A stretch of DNA of 64,000 nt, from assembly GCF_004337985.1 (NCBI RefSeq), contig NW_021940933.1:1-64000 (forward strand), written 5' to 3'. Within the stretch, counting starts at the first letter, position 1. Each line of letters starts with the position of its first letter. The DNA is from Pyricularia pennisetigena (lineage: Eukaryota; Ascomycota; Sordariomycetes; Magnaporthales; Pyriculariaceae). Both the position numbers and the translations under genes were made by a program. Shown piece after piece: positions 43,055-53,935 of the stretch. The notes under the pieces are model-generated. The model saw only the letters and a list, made by a program, of their open reading frames with translations, was not told the DNA's origin and did not search any database.

Positions 43055-44179
43055 TTGATGTGGGTATGTGAGGCATCTCAAAGGGCTACTCTGTAGGTAT
43101 GAATTTATATACAACATGGCAATGTGTTTTTGCAACGAGAAACCGGTATTGCCGCAGCTGAAGCGAATTGCTCGAAAACGGCAAAAGTTCCTTTTGATAG
43201 CTAGACTGGATTGGATATGTACAGCATCAATTCACTTACCTACATATGTTCTTCATGTCTTGCGCGTGTGATGTTTACCATGACGAATGATATGAGTTGT
43301 CATTTGTTAGACATAGCCGCCACCATAGCTTTGGGTCAATTAGTTTGAAACCAATGCCATAACTGCCGCCGTACTATTCGCTGCCACTCCCAGATCTTGG
43401 AAGTGTAATAGTCGGAATGGTTGTGCCACAATGCGCAAAAAAGGGGGGGAAAAGGGAAAAAAAGAAAAAAGAAAAAAGATGGTAACGGCTTTTCTTAGCC
43501 AACTGTTGTACCTTTCTAAAGTTGTCCAAAAGGTGGGCAAGGAATCACATTTTGGGAATATGCCAGGAACAGATTTAGGCCCTGTGATACGTAGTAGAAA
43601 TTTAAATCAAACGACGTGTTTGCACCGAACGTATCGTACAGTGTACAGTAGAAGGCGAAATGGGCTTCGCCAAATTTCGTAGTTAACATTTTTGGTAGTG
43701 GTGGTGTGGAGCCGTGACTTATGTGGCTTGGCGGACTTCGCTTGTACCTGACAGGTTCCCACGGATAATCACAAACCGACCAAAAATTGGGAAGGGCCAA
43801 AACAGGCCTTGCTGGGATTTTTTTTCGGACCCAAAGTCGTCCAAAACCCGCTGGACGTCAATTCCTATTTTCGCCCCCCCCCCTTTCTGTTTTGTTTTGT
43901 TCACTTTCTGCTACAATAAACATTACGGTCCACAACCAGCTACAACTATGGCGCCGCAACTGGACGCGGCACGGCGTGTACTGCTTTGAGCCCCATTATC
44001 CCTTAAAAGCCAACTAGTAGACTTGAAAGCTTCGAGCTGAACCGAAACCGTTCATAAAATACGCTTTATGAGACCGAATTCAAAAGTTTTTATTTGCAAA
44101 GTACGTTGTCTCGGCAGGCACTGTTCAATAGCAAAAATACGTGTTACGACCAGGGCAATCACAGAATGGGAGCTAGTTT
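43055..44179. other. Intergenic, no gene seen
   Basis: It contains an A/G-rich low-complexity stretch (43441-43482) and a C run near 43876. A TGTTACGACCAGGGCAATCA at 44144 resembles the start of the solo LTR at 2571 but extends only about 25 bp. No gene is supported. Confidence 0.45.
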
Positions 44180-44701
44180 TTAACATCCATCGACGTAGAT
44201 TTTACTATAAGGGAAGTAGACAAGGAAGCCTGAGGTTGGAACAAATTTGACATTGCTGCCTTGCCTATAGAGCAGCTTTAACAATCTAGGCCCAGTCGGC
44301 AACTTCTTTTCCGTCTCCATCATTTCACTTTGAGCTTTGAAGCCTTTTTCCATCCCCCACATACCACAAGAGACGCCATTATGAACGAGAATTTGCACAA
44401 TCTCGTTGTGGCCTTTGAGTGAAGCGGCTTGGAGGGCGTTGCCGTATCTGCCGCCCTGAGCATTGACGTCCGCACCATCCTTCAGGACCTTTTCCACACC
44501 GCAAAGCACGTTTCCTTGAGCCATATGATATAGTAAAGGAGCTTCAACTTCTTCAGAGCTGTTGAGATCTCCTTCATACCATGGTCTGTCGGGATCGTAA
44601 AGGCCAAAGGATATTTGATGAGATCTTTCACTTTGAATAAACTCCCAAACAAGTTTTCTAACTCCGTCGGCGTTTGGTCCACCTTGAGCAGCGTGGGTCA
44701 T
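44180..44701 (-). pseudogene. Ankyrin-repeat protein fragment
   Basis: The 173-codon frame contains one clear ankyrin repeat, DGADVNAQGGRYGNALQAAS followed by LKGHNEIVQILVHNGV, the form common in fungal NACHT- and HET-associated ankyrin proteins. A degenerate repeat may precede it (LLYHMAQGNVLCGVEKVL). The N- and C-terminal parts are non-repetitive. Normal proteins of this type have many repeats, so this is probably a remnant. It starts six bases downstream of the BTB gene stop on the same strand. Confidence 0.55.
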
Positions 44702-44707
44702 CCAATA

Positions 44708-45581
44708 TCAAGCGCCGAGCAGCGAATTGGAGGTTCTGATGAGATGGTAGGGTTCAAAATATACAAAATGACTGCTAGCAGTTTTGGAGCGCTTCATTGG
44801 TTTTGGTTTTGGAGAACTCCGCACAAGGCAGGGTTTGGGCATCAAGGTTACAACCACAACACGCTGAGTCGGGGGATTCGCGTCACCCTGAGGAAGCGCC
44901 GCGGGGTCCCCGACAAGCTCCATCAGGACTTCAAAGCTCAAGTCGCTGATCGACAGTTTTTCGGCATTAGTCTTTGACACAGCGCATTCTGCCAGCAAAG
45001 ATGGATCCTGAACAAGCAACTTGAGACCATCTTTCAGGTAGCTCCTGAACCATACATCGTCCGAGCGTGGAGTTGGGTATGCGTTCCGTAGTAAACCAAG
45101 GACTGTCGGGAACGGAAGCCCACTTCCAAGCCTTATTACTTCTGCCTTTGCAAGCTCCTCCAGGTCGGACAGCTCGTAATCCCGGGTCCACCTGTAGACT
45201 CGACTGGCTGTTCTATATTCTGAACACATCTTTTCATGGGCTGTCCCCTTGGGCAGGAGACATTGGTAGGTATTGGTGAAGAGATAATGGACGAGAACGT
45301 GGCCGATATCTTGAGTTATCTCGAGCAATGATACTATTTGAGTCCATGTTTGTATCTTTGTGTGCAGTTTTGGGCACTTGCGAAGTAGAAAGCTCGGAAC
45401 TTTGAGTGCTGTTCCGTCCCCGAGTTTGAGTTCGATGATTGAGGCTGCGTATGGGCTGTTTTTGATGATTTCAATCAGCGCAAAGACAACTTTAAGAACA
45501 GTTGAGCACTCACGAGGATTCAGGCCGTGTATCATCATCAAGACCGTTTCCGGAGGCAGATGCCTTGTTCTTCTTCTTCAT
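44708..45581 (-). CDS. BTB-like domain protein, two exons
   Basis: The model is complement(join(44708..45455,45514..45581)), 271 residues. Exon 1 encodes MKKKNKASASGNGLDDDT; the 58-nt intron has GTGAGT and ACAG ends, and splicing joins RPES to SPYAASIIELKLGDGTALKV. The N-terminal 100 residues look like a degenerate fungal BTB domain (LGDGTALKVPSFLLRKCPKL, then DIGHVLVHYLFTNTYQCL), followed by a helical YRTASRVYRWTRDYELSDLEELA segment as in BTB proteins with a BACK-like part. The C-terminus is Pro/Lys-rich. The role is unknown; protein interaction is likely. Confidence 0.65.
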
Positions 45582-45867
45582 GTTTTCCGTTAGGCAAGGG
45601 CTTGAGATTCAGAGTATGCTGTCAGGTTTGTGCTTGATAACTTAGGTCCAAGAATCCATGCTCGCAAGCTGTATCATGAAGGTAAAATTTAGCAGTCGGC
45701 TTTATATTTAGAGGTCCGCGCGGGGCTGCGTTGCTGACCCCCATGTGCCTTGTACCACGTCAAATTGCGGCCCAACGGCTGTAGACGGGACGACAGCGCT
45801 CAAACCCAATCCCGTCCATCGGCCCAGAATGCCTCTGGGCATCCATAACTGTCGACAAAATTGATTC
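45582..45867. other. Short spacer before block B
   Basis: No gene was seen. The left flank of block B differs from that of block A. Confidence 0.5.
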
Positions 45868-46787
45868 GTGCTGATTTACTGTACAATGCCACGCCACGGG
45901 AACGAAACAGCCGCAGCCAATCACTCTTTCTCACTTCTTTGCAGAATTTGATTTGGGCTTGGAAAACCCCGACAAGTCGTTGCAACCATCCTTGTATAAC
46001 GTGGCTTGACAGGGCTCGGCGTTGACTTCGGCTTTTCGGGAAGACCTAGTAACTCAAATGCCTTCAAGGGCTGTTTTTTGGTAGCGGATCGTTCCGAAAT
46101 GTCTGGGATTTTTTACGATAGTATGCTCTCAGGATGGTTGGTCTCGGCGCAAAGTGAAAATGCACTCCGGGATACGCATTTCCCATATTAGTAACGTTAA
46201 CTTCATGGTTAACTTGGCCCACGTAATCCTATCATGCCCTCGATTTGCTAAGAGAAAATCCTCCTTTTATTGGAAGCCCTATAGCAAACCCCGCAAGCAT
46301 GCTTGTACAATATTGTTCGGTTGCCTGAGGTAGATCAAACCCATCCCCATAACCTTTTTACGCTGCTCTTTACGCGTCCCCACCGTTACACCATCTCCAC
46401 TCCTCTCGCCCGACAAGGATTGAGCGACATGCTGCCGTGCCAGTCTTTCAAAATAGGGCTGTGCAAATCAAAACAGATGTCATTTGTTGCACTGCCTCTT
46501 GGCCAAGAACTGGCATGTATCCTCAGAAACGCCTTAGTAGCAGATGATTGACAGAGAAAATATGCGACCTGCTTGGCCAGGGAATGCCCCATTCCCCGGT
46601 TGCATGGTTTTGTTCCCGGCAGCAGAAAACACTTGTTTCAACATCCAACAAAATCGTCTCCAACAACTTTATGACGCACGGGATGATTGGTGCACCGGAT
46701 ACCCGGCGATCGCAGGTTCGTCGTCAGGGCAGAACCTGGTGGCTGTCGAAAACCATATCAAAGATGGGTAACTTCAGCTGGCTCGTA
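45868..46787. repeat. Block B (first 920 bp of block A)
   Basis: Identical to 36400-37319 and 47697-48616. It ends at the TA (46786-46787) into which a pogo-like element inserted; the homologous TA in A (37318-37319) and C (48615-48616) is empty. Confidence 0.93.
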
Positions 46788-47695
46788 ACGTTGGGCTCCA
46801 CATCTCCGACCCCCCTAAAGTCCGGCCCCTAAAAATATCTACTCAGCCACGTCAACCCTTTGTTTTATTTTATAAATATCTAGACGAATTTTTCACTTTA
46901 GAACTTGCATTTTGAAGATTCTTGCTCCAAACTTTCCAATGAAACAGTACACTGAAAATCAGCTTCTTGCTGCCATTTCTGACATAAGAAATGGCAAATC
47001 AGTTCACAAAACCTCGCAAAAATGGGGTATTCCTCGGAGTACCCTTCACGATCGTTTAAAGGGGGCCCAGTCAATTCAACAAGCGAAAAGATTTTGTCAA
47101 AGGCTTTCACAGGAGCAGGAGACCTATTTGGCAGATTGGGTACTTGCGCAGGCCGCGTTAGGCCTTCCGCCAACGCATCAAGAACTACGCTATTTTGCGG
47201 AACGAATTCTTCAGGCCGCCGGAGAAAGAAAAAGCCTTGGGAAACATTGGGTTAGCCGTTTTATAGCCCGATATCCAATTTTGAAAACCCAAAGGCCCCG
47301 GCGAATAGAAAATGCCCGGGTTAATGGGGCTACAACCGAGGTAATTAAATCTTGGTGGTCCTATTTGAAAAATCCCGTTATCGATACTATAAAACCGGCC
47401 AACCGTTGGAATATGGACGAAACAGGTATAATGGAAGGCAAAGGATCTAATGGCCTGGTGTTAGGGCGTAATAAAATCCGGCCATTACAGCGAAAAGAGC
47501 CTGGAACGCGGGGTTGGACGAGCATAATCGAATGTGTATCAGCTACGGGGGCTGTTATACCTCCCCTCGTTATATTTAAGGGGAAAAACGTACAGCAACA
47601 ATGGTTTCCAGCTGATTTAAGTCCTTTCGATACCTGGCAATTTCATGCAACAGAAAACGGGTGGACAAATAATGAAACAGGTATCGAATGGTTAA
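46788..47695 (+). mobile_element. pogo/Fot-like transposon, copy 2 (5' part)
   Basis: The 42-bp terminal repeat is at 46788-46829 and the transposase gene reads rightward. The second half and the right terminal repeat are lost at the N (47696). The element is inserted at a TA. Sequence is the same as the copy at 17337-20251 where they overlap. Confidence 0.9.
46912..47695 (+). CDS. pogo-like transposase, N-terminal part (uninterrupted)
   Basis: This encodes 261 residues from MKILAPNF to TGIEWL at the N; MKQYTE at 46939 is the likelier start. It has an HTH_psq domain, a CENP-B-like domain and the first catalytic Asp in MDETGIM. It spans the point where copy 1 is broken (TGAVIPPLVIFKGKNVQQQW), so the reading frame was intact before the Gypsy insertion. 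The catalytic core beyond the second aspartate is not in this contig. Confidence 0.87.
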
Positions 47696-47696
47696 N
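47696..47696. other. Assembly gap (single N)
   Basis: It joins the pogo copy 2 to block C, which begins exactly at the common repeat boundary. Confidence 0.9.
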
Positions 47697-50263
47697 GTGC
47701 TGATTTACTGTACAATGCCACGCCACGGGAACGAAACAGCCGCAGCCAATCACTCTTTCTCACTTCTTTGCAGAATTTGATTTGGGCTTGGAAAACCCCG
47801 ACAAGTCGTTGCAACCATCCTTGTATAACGTGGCTTGACAGGGCTCGGCGTTGACTTCGGCTTTTCGGGAAGACCTAGTAACTCAAATGCCTTCAAGGGC
47901 TGTTTTTTGGTAGCGGATCGTTCCGAAATGTCTGGGATTTTTTACGATAGTATGCTCTCAGGATGGTTGGTCTCGGCGCAAAGTGAAAATGCACTCCGGG
48001 ATACGCATTTCCCATATTAGTAACGTTAACTTCATGGTTAACTTGGCCCACGTAATCCTATCATGCCCTCGATTTGCTAAGAGAAAATCCTCCTTTTATT
48101 GGAAGCCCTATAGCAAACCCCGCAAGCATGCTTGTACAATATTGTTCGGTTGCCTGAGGTAGATCAAACCCATCCCCATAACCTTTTTACGCTGCTCTTT
48201 ACGCGTCCCCACCGTTACACCATCTCCACTCCTCTCGCCCGACAAGGATTGAGCGACATGCTGCCGTGCCAGTCTTTCAAAATAGGGCTGTGCAAATCAA
48301 AACAGATGTCATTTGTTGCACTGCCTCTTGGCCAAGAACTGGCATGTATCCTCAGAAACGCCTTAGTAGCAGATGATTGACAGAGAAAATATGCGACCTG
48401 CTTGGCCAGGGAATGCCCCATTCCCCGGTTGCATGGTTTTGTTCCCGGCAGCAGAAAACACTTGTTTCAACATCCAACAAAATCGTCTCCAACAACTTTA
48501 TGACGCACGGGATGATTGGTGCACCGGATACCCGGCGATCGCAGGTTCGTCGTCAGGGCAGAACCTGGTGGCTGTCGAAAACCATATCAAAGATGGGTAA
48601 CTTCAGCTGGCTCGTAATCGGAATTGTCAGCATCGAAAAGTTGTTTGGAATTATGGTCGGATGCGAAATATGAAATGTGGGCGGGTTGGACGCTCAGGTA
48701 CAACCCGGCGGCATGGAGGCTCAAAAAGTCTATAGACGTACAAAACGATGCCAGAGAGAGGTTGATACAGCTCACGGCCATATCGAATTACAAAAGCCCG
48801 TACCGCAGCCTAAAGATACGGCGCAGCGGAGTGGTTAAAATTAGACAAACGTGATCGGCCTCAAGATGGTCCAGAGCTCGGATGCGACGCCGGCCGTTGC
48901 AGTGCCCATCCCGGAGCCGTACAGGAGAGAGAGAGAGATTGCTTGTCGGTGCTCAGGAAGGATGCCCTATAGAATGACTGGTAGAAAGATAGAAGAGGGA
49001 AAGTAGGAAAAAATCAAATATAAAACCGACAAGCACAGATTTAGAGATCGCTTTTGCGTTAAGATTAAAATTACAGGTCCACACACCCTTCCTGCAGAGT
49101 ATACCCACTACAGCCTGAAATGGCTGGTGACAGTCCTTCGCCAGGTCAGGTTATTCGTGCTAAAACGCTTGCAGCCTGTGAATGCCAAAGGCCGTCTTCA
49201 TCAGCCCGATATCCTCGGAAAACACCCTGCTAACTTGACCTCGACCACCCGACTTCCTTATCGAATTGCTGGAATCTACCATATCTGGCTTCCGTTTTCG
49301 TTTGTTCGACGCTAGCTGAACCAGCGGAGGTCGATGTGGCTCCAGTATCAGTGCCCTTTCGAAGTCGATCATCATAACACCGTTGATCTCCGCGTTGAAA
49401 AGCATGTTTGCCCCTCGCACATCCGTGTGGGCCACTCCCAGTTTATGGATTGCGTGCAACGACTGCATCGCCTTGTTTTCGAGCTCTCTCTCCCCACTAC
49501 CCACAATCTCCGTCGCGTCAAGGTCATATCCGCCCCACGAAAAGAACGTCACGTGTACTACGTAGACCCGGTGGTCATAGTAGTATACCCTATTCATCAA
49601 CCGGAGATCGATGGCCCCGAGAAAGACGGGCACATATTCACCTTGGATGGGTTGCAGACGCGTGTAAACCGCCGCCTCGTGCTTAAGGTCCTCGACAAAT
49701 GCCTGAACCGTGCCCTTGCCGACAAAGGTATAGCCATAGTCAACCAGGCAAACCTTAAATAATACGCCGCGTGCACCTCCATGCCCCAACGGCGTAATCC
49801 CGTTGTCCAATGTCCGTTCTAGCTGCTTGAAGAGCAGATTGACGAATTTGATGTGGTCTATCGGATGACGGAGACAGGCGCGGCTTGGGCCACTATCGCG
49901 GTCGCTGTGAGAGCTGGGCTGCCTGTTGTGTAGTGCCATGTTAGGGCATTTTGCGTCGAGTAATCCGCCCTGAACGAGCCCCAACAGACACTTTTGGGTG
50001 CAGTAGGGCCTGTCTTGCTCATTACTTGCTCCTCCGCTCCCACCCTGCGGCCGTCGAGCTAGAATCCGCTCGCTGCGTCGAGCTCCCTGACCTCCCCGAC
50101 CTTCTTGACGCATCCGCCGTTCTGTCGGACTCGGCGTGTCTGGCAAATCCGGTCCTGATTCATCGTCTGACGATTCTCCAGGCTCTCTATGTTCGTATTC
50201 CTTCTTAGGCTCATCTCCCATATGCCGACGTCTTCTTCTCCGGAGAAGATACGGAGATCGATC
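47697..50263. repeat. Block C (copy of block A)
   Basis: Same content as 36400-38966 with at least three substitutions (48882, 48915, 49173). This copy continues into the full kinase-like gene. Its first 1.46 kb shows no recognisable gene. Confidence 0.93.
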
Positions 50264-51646
50264 AACACCTTGATATGTTTCAGGTTGATAGCCGGGTGAA
50301 CTGTTTGGCGCATGTCGCTCGTCCTCTGGAATCGATCTTAGCGTTGTCTCGAAATCTTCCACCCACGTCTTGAGTTTTTCAGTAGCCTGGTGGCGCTCGT
50401 CTTGCCCGCGCAATCGTTGCTCACCCGGCAGACCTAGCGCCATGAGACTAAAGGCAAGATACTGCCCGACTGCTGTGCACAAGTGAAAATGGCCCGGATG
50501 GGCCAACACTTCAGCATTAGGCTCTGCAAGGTGATAGAGAAGCATTTCAGGCTCGCGCCAGTCGATCTTTAGAAACACGATCGCCTCGCCCGTCGTCAAT
50601 AGACCATACTCGAGTCCCCCTTCAATCATGTAGTGGTAGGTTTGCGTAATCGCCGCTGCAGTCAGTCTTTCGGCGTGATACTGGAAACGTGCGTCAGGGT
50701 CCACAGACGTCGGGATGGTCTTCCGGTTGACCACTTCCGTGTAAATATTCATCGGACGTAGACCAAGGCGAAGGTGCGGCGCGGTTAGCTTGTGAGGCGG
50801 TTTGTACTCGGAGATGTAAATCATTGTGCGTCTTTCCGAGCCCGCGTCAACGGATCGGTAGACGCAGATCTGATCGGGTCGAAGCCGGTTAAGGTCGAGA
50901 CTGTGGTTTGGAGTAGCCGGTGTTGTCGATGGGGTATCGCGGTAGACGACTTCCTCTGCAAGATCGCTGATTGCATGTGGATGGTTCTCGAAAATGATTC
51001 CGTTTCCCAGCTCGAACGCGCTTCTAACATCTTCGGCCTGTTTGAGTTGGTCTATAATCGCTTTGACGGGATCCTCGACACTGTTGTGCAAGAAGGACTC
51101 GAGCGCCTTCTCATCGCCTATCCTGCGCACTGAAATCCTTTTTCCTAAGCCGGTGAGGAAGGCTCGATTCTCAAAAACACGGCTATCGGCAGGGAAGGTG
51201 TCGTAGATTGTGCCGAATGTTATTCTCTGCTGCTGAATAAAGTCGGACCATGGCTGGATATGTGTGGGACACCATTTGTTTCGTGGATTGGTGATGGGTC
51301 CCTTCGAGGTCAGTTTCCGGTCCCGCTCAATGTTGAAGCTGGAGAAAACCAGATGATGACAGGCAGCGATGTACTCGTCAAGTGTCGTGGGTTGAGTTTG
51401 TTGTTCTGAGGCTTCGGCGCGTTGCTGTTCCCTCTCGGCGCGTTGCTGTTCCCTCTCGGCGCGTTGCTGTTCCCTCTCGGCGCGTTGCTGTTCCCTCTCG
51501 GCGCGTTGCTGTTCCCTCTCGGCGCGTTGTCGCTCCCGCTGTCGTTCTTTCTCCGCTTCTTCCGCACGTTGTTGCTCTCTTTTTGCGCGTTGCTCTGCCT
51601 CTCGCAGCTGCCTTCTCAGCTCTTCCACACTCGTCGATCCATCCAT
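49160..51646 (-). CDS. Coiled-coil / nuclease-fold-like / kinase-like repeated fungal protein
   Basis: Single exon; the start at 51646 (MDGSTSVEELRRQL) is preferred over an ATG at 51661, giving 828 residues. Numbered from 51661: 20-90 is a coiled coil with AEREQQR repeats; 90-240 a helical conserved part (DEYIAACH, HIQPWSDFIQQQR); then RPDQICVYR...YISEYKPPHKL, whose D and E-x-K spacing resembles a PD-(D/E)XK nuclease core. A basic RRRRRRH patch and a cysteine segment CTQKCLLGLV follow. From about 580 comes a kinase-like fold: GHGGARGVLFKV loop, Lys in FVGKGTV, Glu in HEAAVY, HTDVRGANMLFN catalytic loop (His 745), and DFE in place of DFG. The domain order recalls fungal FunK1 and Crinkler-type REase-kinase proteins. 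The activity is inferred only. Confidence 0.7.
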   Translation of the reverse strand: MDGSTSVEELRRQLREAEQRAKREQQRAEEAEKERQRERQRAEREQQRAEREQQRAEREQQRAEREQQRAEREQQRAEASEQQTQPTTLDEYIAACHHLVFSSFNIERDRKLTSKGPITNPRNKWCPTHIQPWSDFIQQQRITFGTIYDTFPADSRVFENRAFLTGLGKRISVRRIGDEKALESFLHNSVEDPVKAIIDQLKQAEDVRSAFELGNGIIFENHPHAISDLAEEVVYRDTPSTTPATPNHSLDLNRLRPDQICVYRSVDAGSERRTMIYISEYKPPHKLTAPHLRLGLRPMNIYTEVVNRKTIPTSVDPDARFQYHAERLTAAAITQTYHYMIEGGLEYGLLTTGEAIVFLKIDWREPEMLLYHLAEPNAEVLAHPGHFHLCTAVGQYLAFSLMALGLPGEQRLRGQDERHQATEKLKTWVEDFETTLRSIPEDERHAPNSSPGYQPETYQGVDRSPYLLRRRRRRHMGDEPKKEYEHREPGESSDDESGPDLPDTPSPTERRMRQEGRGGQGARRSERILARRPQGGSGGASNEQDRPYCTQKCLLGLVQGGLLDAKCPNMALHNRQPSSHSDRDSGPSRACLRHPIDHIKFVNLLFKQLERTLDNGITPLGHGGARGVLFKVCLVDYGYTFVGKGTVQAFVEDLKHEAAVYTRLQPIQGEYVPVFLGAIDLRLMNRVYYYDHRVYVVHVTFFSWGGYDLDATEIVGSGERELENKAMQSLHAIHKLGVAHTDVRGANMLFNAEINGVMMIDFERALILEPHRPPLVQLASNKRKRKPDMVDSSNSIRKSGGRGQVSRVFSEDIGLMKTAFGIHRLQAF
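51417..51521 (-). repeat. 21-bp tandem repeat (five units) in coding sequence
   Basis: Five near-perfect copies of a 21-bp unit encode AEREQQR in the coiled coil of the kinase-like protein. Flanking diverged units extend the array to about 51600. Copy number is likely to vary between strains. Confidence 0.88.
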
Positions 51647-51661
51647 GACGCGTAGGGGCAT

Positions 51662-53576
51662 AGGTCATGCTGCGAGTTGATTAGGACATAATTGTCGCAA
51701 CCCGAATGTTTTGAACTGCGGCGTTGTCTGAGTGGAGTCGTATTACGTACGCATGTTGCGAGGGGCAACCTGTCGGAAACACCCAAACTAACGAATCGAC
51801 TGATGCACGGACGTACTCAGGTTCAAAATTCCATGCTCATTCAGCGATACTTGGCGTCCATAAAACTTCGGCCTCCCATACTCATATGGGCGGTCGTAAT
51901 ACTTAATAGAAAGCTTCCTGCGGCGGTCTCTGCATCAAATGGCATTCATAGGCGGTTTGGACGGCGCTTAGCCTGTGTAGGCGATTGGCTGACCGAGATC
52001 TTAATCCCGCGCACGGTCCTCTACCACCTGGCGCCAAACAATGATGGCTTCCTGGCTGCCCAATTTAATGGACTTCATCACGCGTTGAAGCAGCAAGTAC
52101 CAAACAATATTATATTGGCTGACCTCGTTGGCACGCTTTAACCAAAGCAGTACATTGGACCACCGTCGTTGTCAATACAATACTACCTAGGTGCGTTGAA
52201 AATGGCGTAAGTTAAAGCAAAGACTGTATGCTGGCAACTTACCGCGGCACGACGGTTCTGGAAAGTTGGGGTGGTATTGCAGCCCTGAACGTACTTGACT
52301 GCGCATGAAGGACGGCGCGTGCTGAGATAATTTTACACCACTTTTGCCCAGTGCAGGGGTCTTCTTGTATGCCCCATTCATAGAACTCCACACTCGTACC
52401 GTACAAAAACATGGAGTGTGACCCATGATTACAGGGCCACCCTCCGCCTACGGAGCATGGTTCCGCTGGGTCTACCCAGCTCGACCACAGTGATTGCTTC
52501 CATGTCCGGTGCTTTTCTAGCCGCTATGGACTATCAGCCCCGCCTTTCCGAAAAGCCGTTTGGACCGTTGCCGTGGATGCTTAGGTAATTTAGTGTGGAC
52601 TTCCTAGCTTTGCATCCCAGAGTGGCCGGCGTCTAATGCAAAGTGAATAAAGCAGGAGCATGGGACGAAAATGACGATGGGCGTTCAGGGGCTTTTGGAC
52701 GAGTTTGGTTCCCAATAGGTTCCAAGCAGGGTCTGTCTTGGCGCATCCGAATTTTTGATCTATTAGTGAATGCCCTGGGTACAGAGGGCGAACAGCCTGG
52801 ACAGAATGGCATGAGCAGACTGCTGTCGTGTCACTAAGGTAGCAACGCCGCCAAGTTGTTATTCCGTTACAATTAGAAGGCACTTGAATTGGATCTTTTA
52901 CCGCTGCCAAGAAATTTGATGTTGTTAGCAACGAGCAGGGCTTTATTCAACCCCAATCTCGTCAAGGTCGTGTGGAGCTTGGACGTGACTAGGACGGTAA
53001 GGCGGAGGATTGGCTGGGGGCATGGACCCGAAATATTCATGGACCCTAAATCCGACGGTTTTTCAGTACCAACCTTGCGCAGCCGCCCAGCGATTTCTGT
53101 CTTAGCCAAGAATATCCCACAACGGCAGGCGCTGGGCGGACTGTTTCTCAGCCGCATAATCAACATGCAATGCCCAATGCAACATGAAAATGCAATCTGC
53201 CTCATATGCATCATTGGGAAAGTTTTTGGGAACAGTCACCATCCATCTAGTAGAACTGCTACGAAGTATACTCTAAATTTTGACGGGTCAGGATGTTCAT
53301 TACTTCCAATATGGACTATTCGGCAACACAATCTTGTAGCGAGTGATTGACACAACCTGTAAATTTCAAAGACGCATCCGACCAACTATACTAGACGACG
53401 GCTGAGTACACTAGCATAGTTATGCCTCTAGCGACATGTGGATCTGAAGAGCCGCCGTGGACGAGCTACGGCGCTTGACACTTCGGCGCATTAAAAGGAA
53501 GCGCGTTTGAGTTTTCAATGCACGAGATAACTGCATGCGAAAATTTAAATATGAGCGCGCGCTAAGCAAGTTGTGG
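51662..53576. other. Subtelomere-like spacer, no gene recognised
   Basis: Frames of up to 153 codons (51692-52141, 52889-53350, 52590-52931) overlap on both strands without domains or splice-supported models. It lies directly inside the telomere-repeat tract. Confidence 0.45.
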
Positions 53577-53598
53577 TTAGGGTTAGGGTTAGTTAGGG
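53577..53598 (+). repeat. Short telomere repeat tract
   Basis: The plus strand reads TTAGGG, TTAGGG, TTAG, TTAGGG and then passes directly into the antisense 3' end of a LINE. G-rich telomere strand running rightward means the former chromosome end lay to the right. Confidence 0.85.
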
Positions 53599-53935
53599 TT
53601 TTAATTCGCGTATATTGTTTTTCTAAGCTAATTTGCTAGGTTTATTATTACAAACGTGAAAACGTTAATAATAAATAAAAGGAAAAACAAAATAGCAAAA
53701 ATAAAAACCTAAAAAGAAAAAAGCCAAAAATTGAAGTAAAAATAAAAAGGATGTGAACGAATAACGAACGTGTAAATAATAGGTTAATAATAAAACCTTG
53801 GAAAAAGGATAAAATAAAACAAATAAAACAAATAATAACCCGAATAATAAAGCAAATAATAAAGGAAATGATAAAGCAAATAATAAAGCAAATAAAAGAG
53901 CAAATAAAAGAGAAAATAAAAGAGCAAACAAAGGG
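53599..53935 (-). mobile_element. Telomere-associated LINE, 5'-truncated copy
   Basis: Only the 3' untranslated region (about 335 bp) is present. It matches the start of the adjacent element (53936 onward) at an offset of 337 bp, with a few substitutions. Its 3' end (TTTTAATTCGCG on the plus strand) abuts TTAGGG; its truncated 5' end abuts a GGG and then the next copy's 3' end. Confidence 0.85.

Noticed and set aside
44140..44170. Second solo LTR start (TGTTACGACCAGGGC)
   Set aside because: Similarity to the LTR at 2571 fades after about 25 bp and there is no matching end.
51692..52141. 149-codon plus-strand frame
   Set aside because: No recognisable domain, no splice support and heavy overlap with other random frames.
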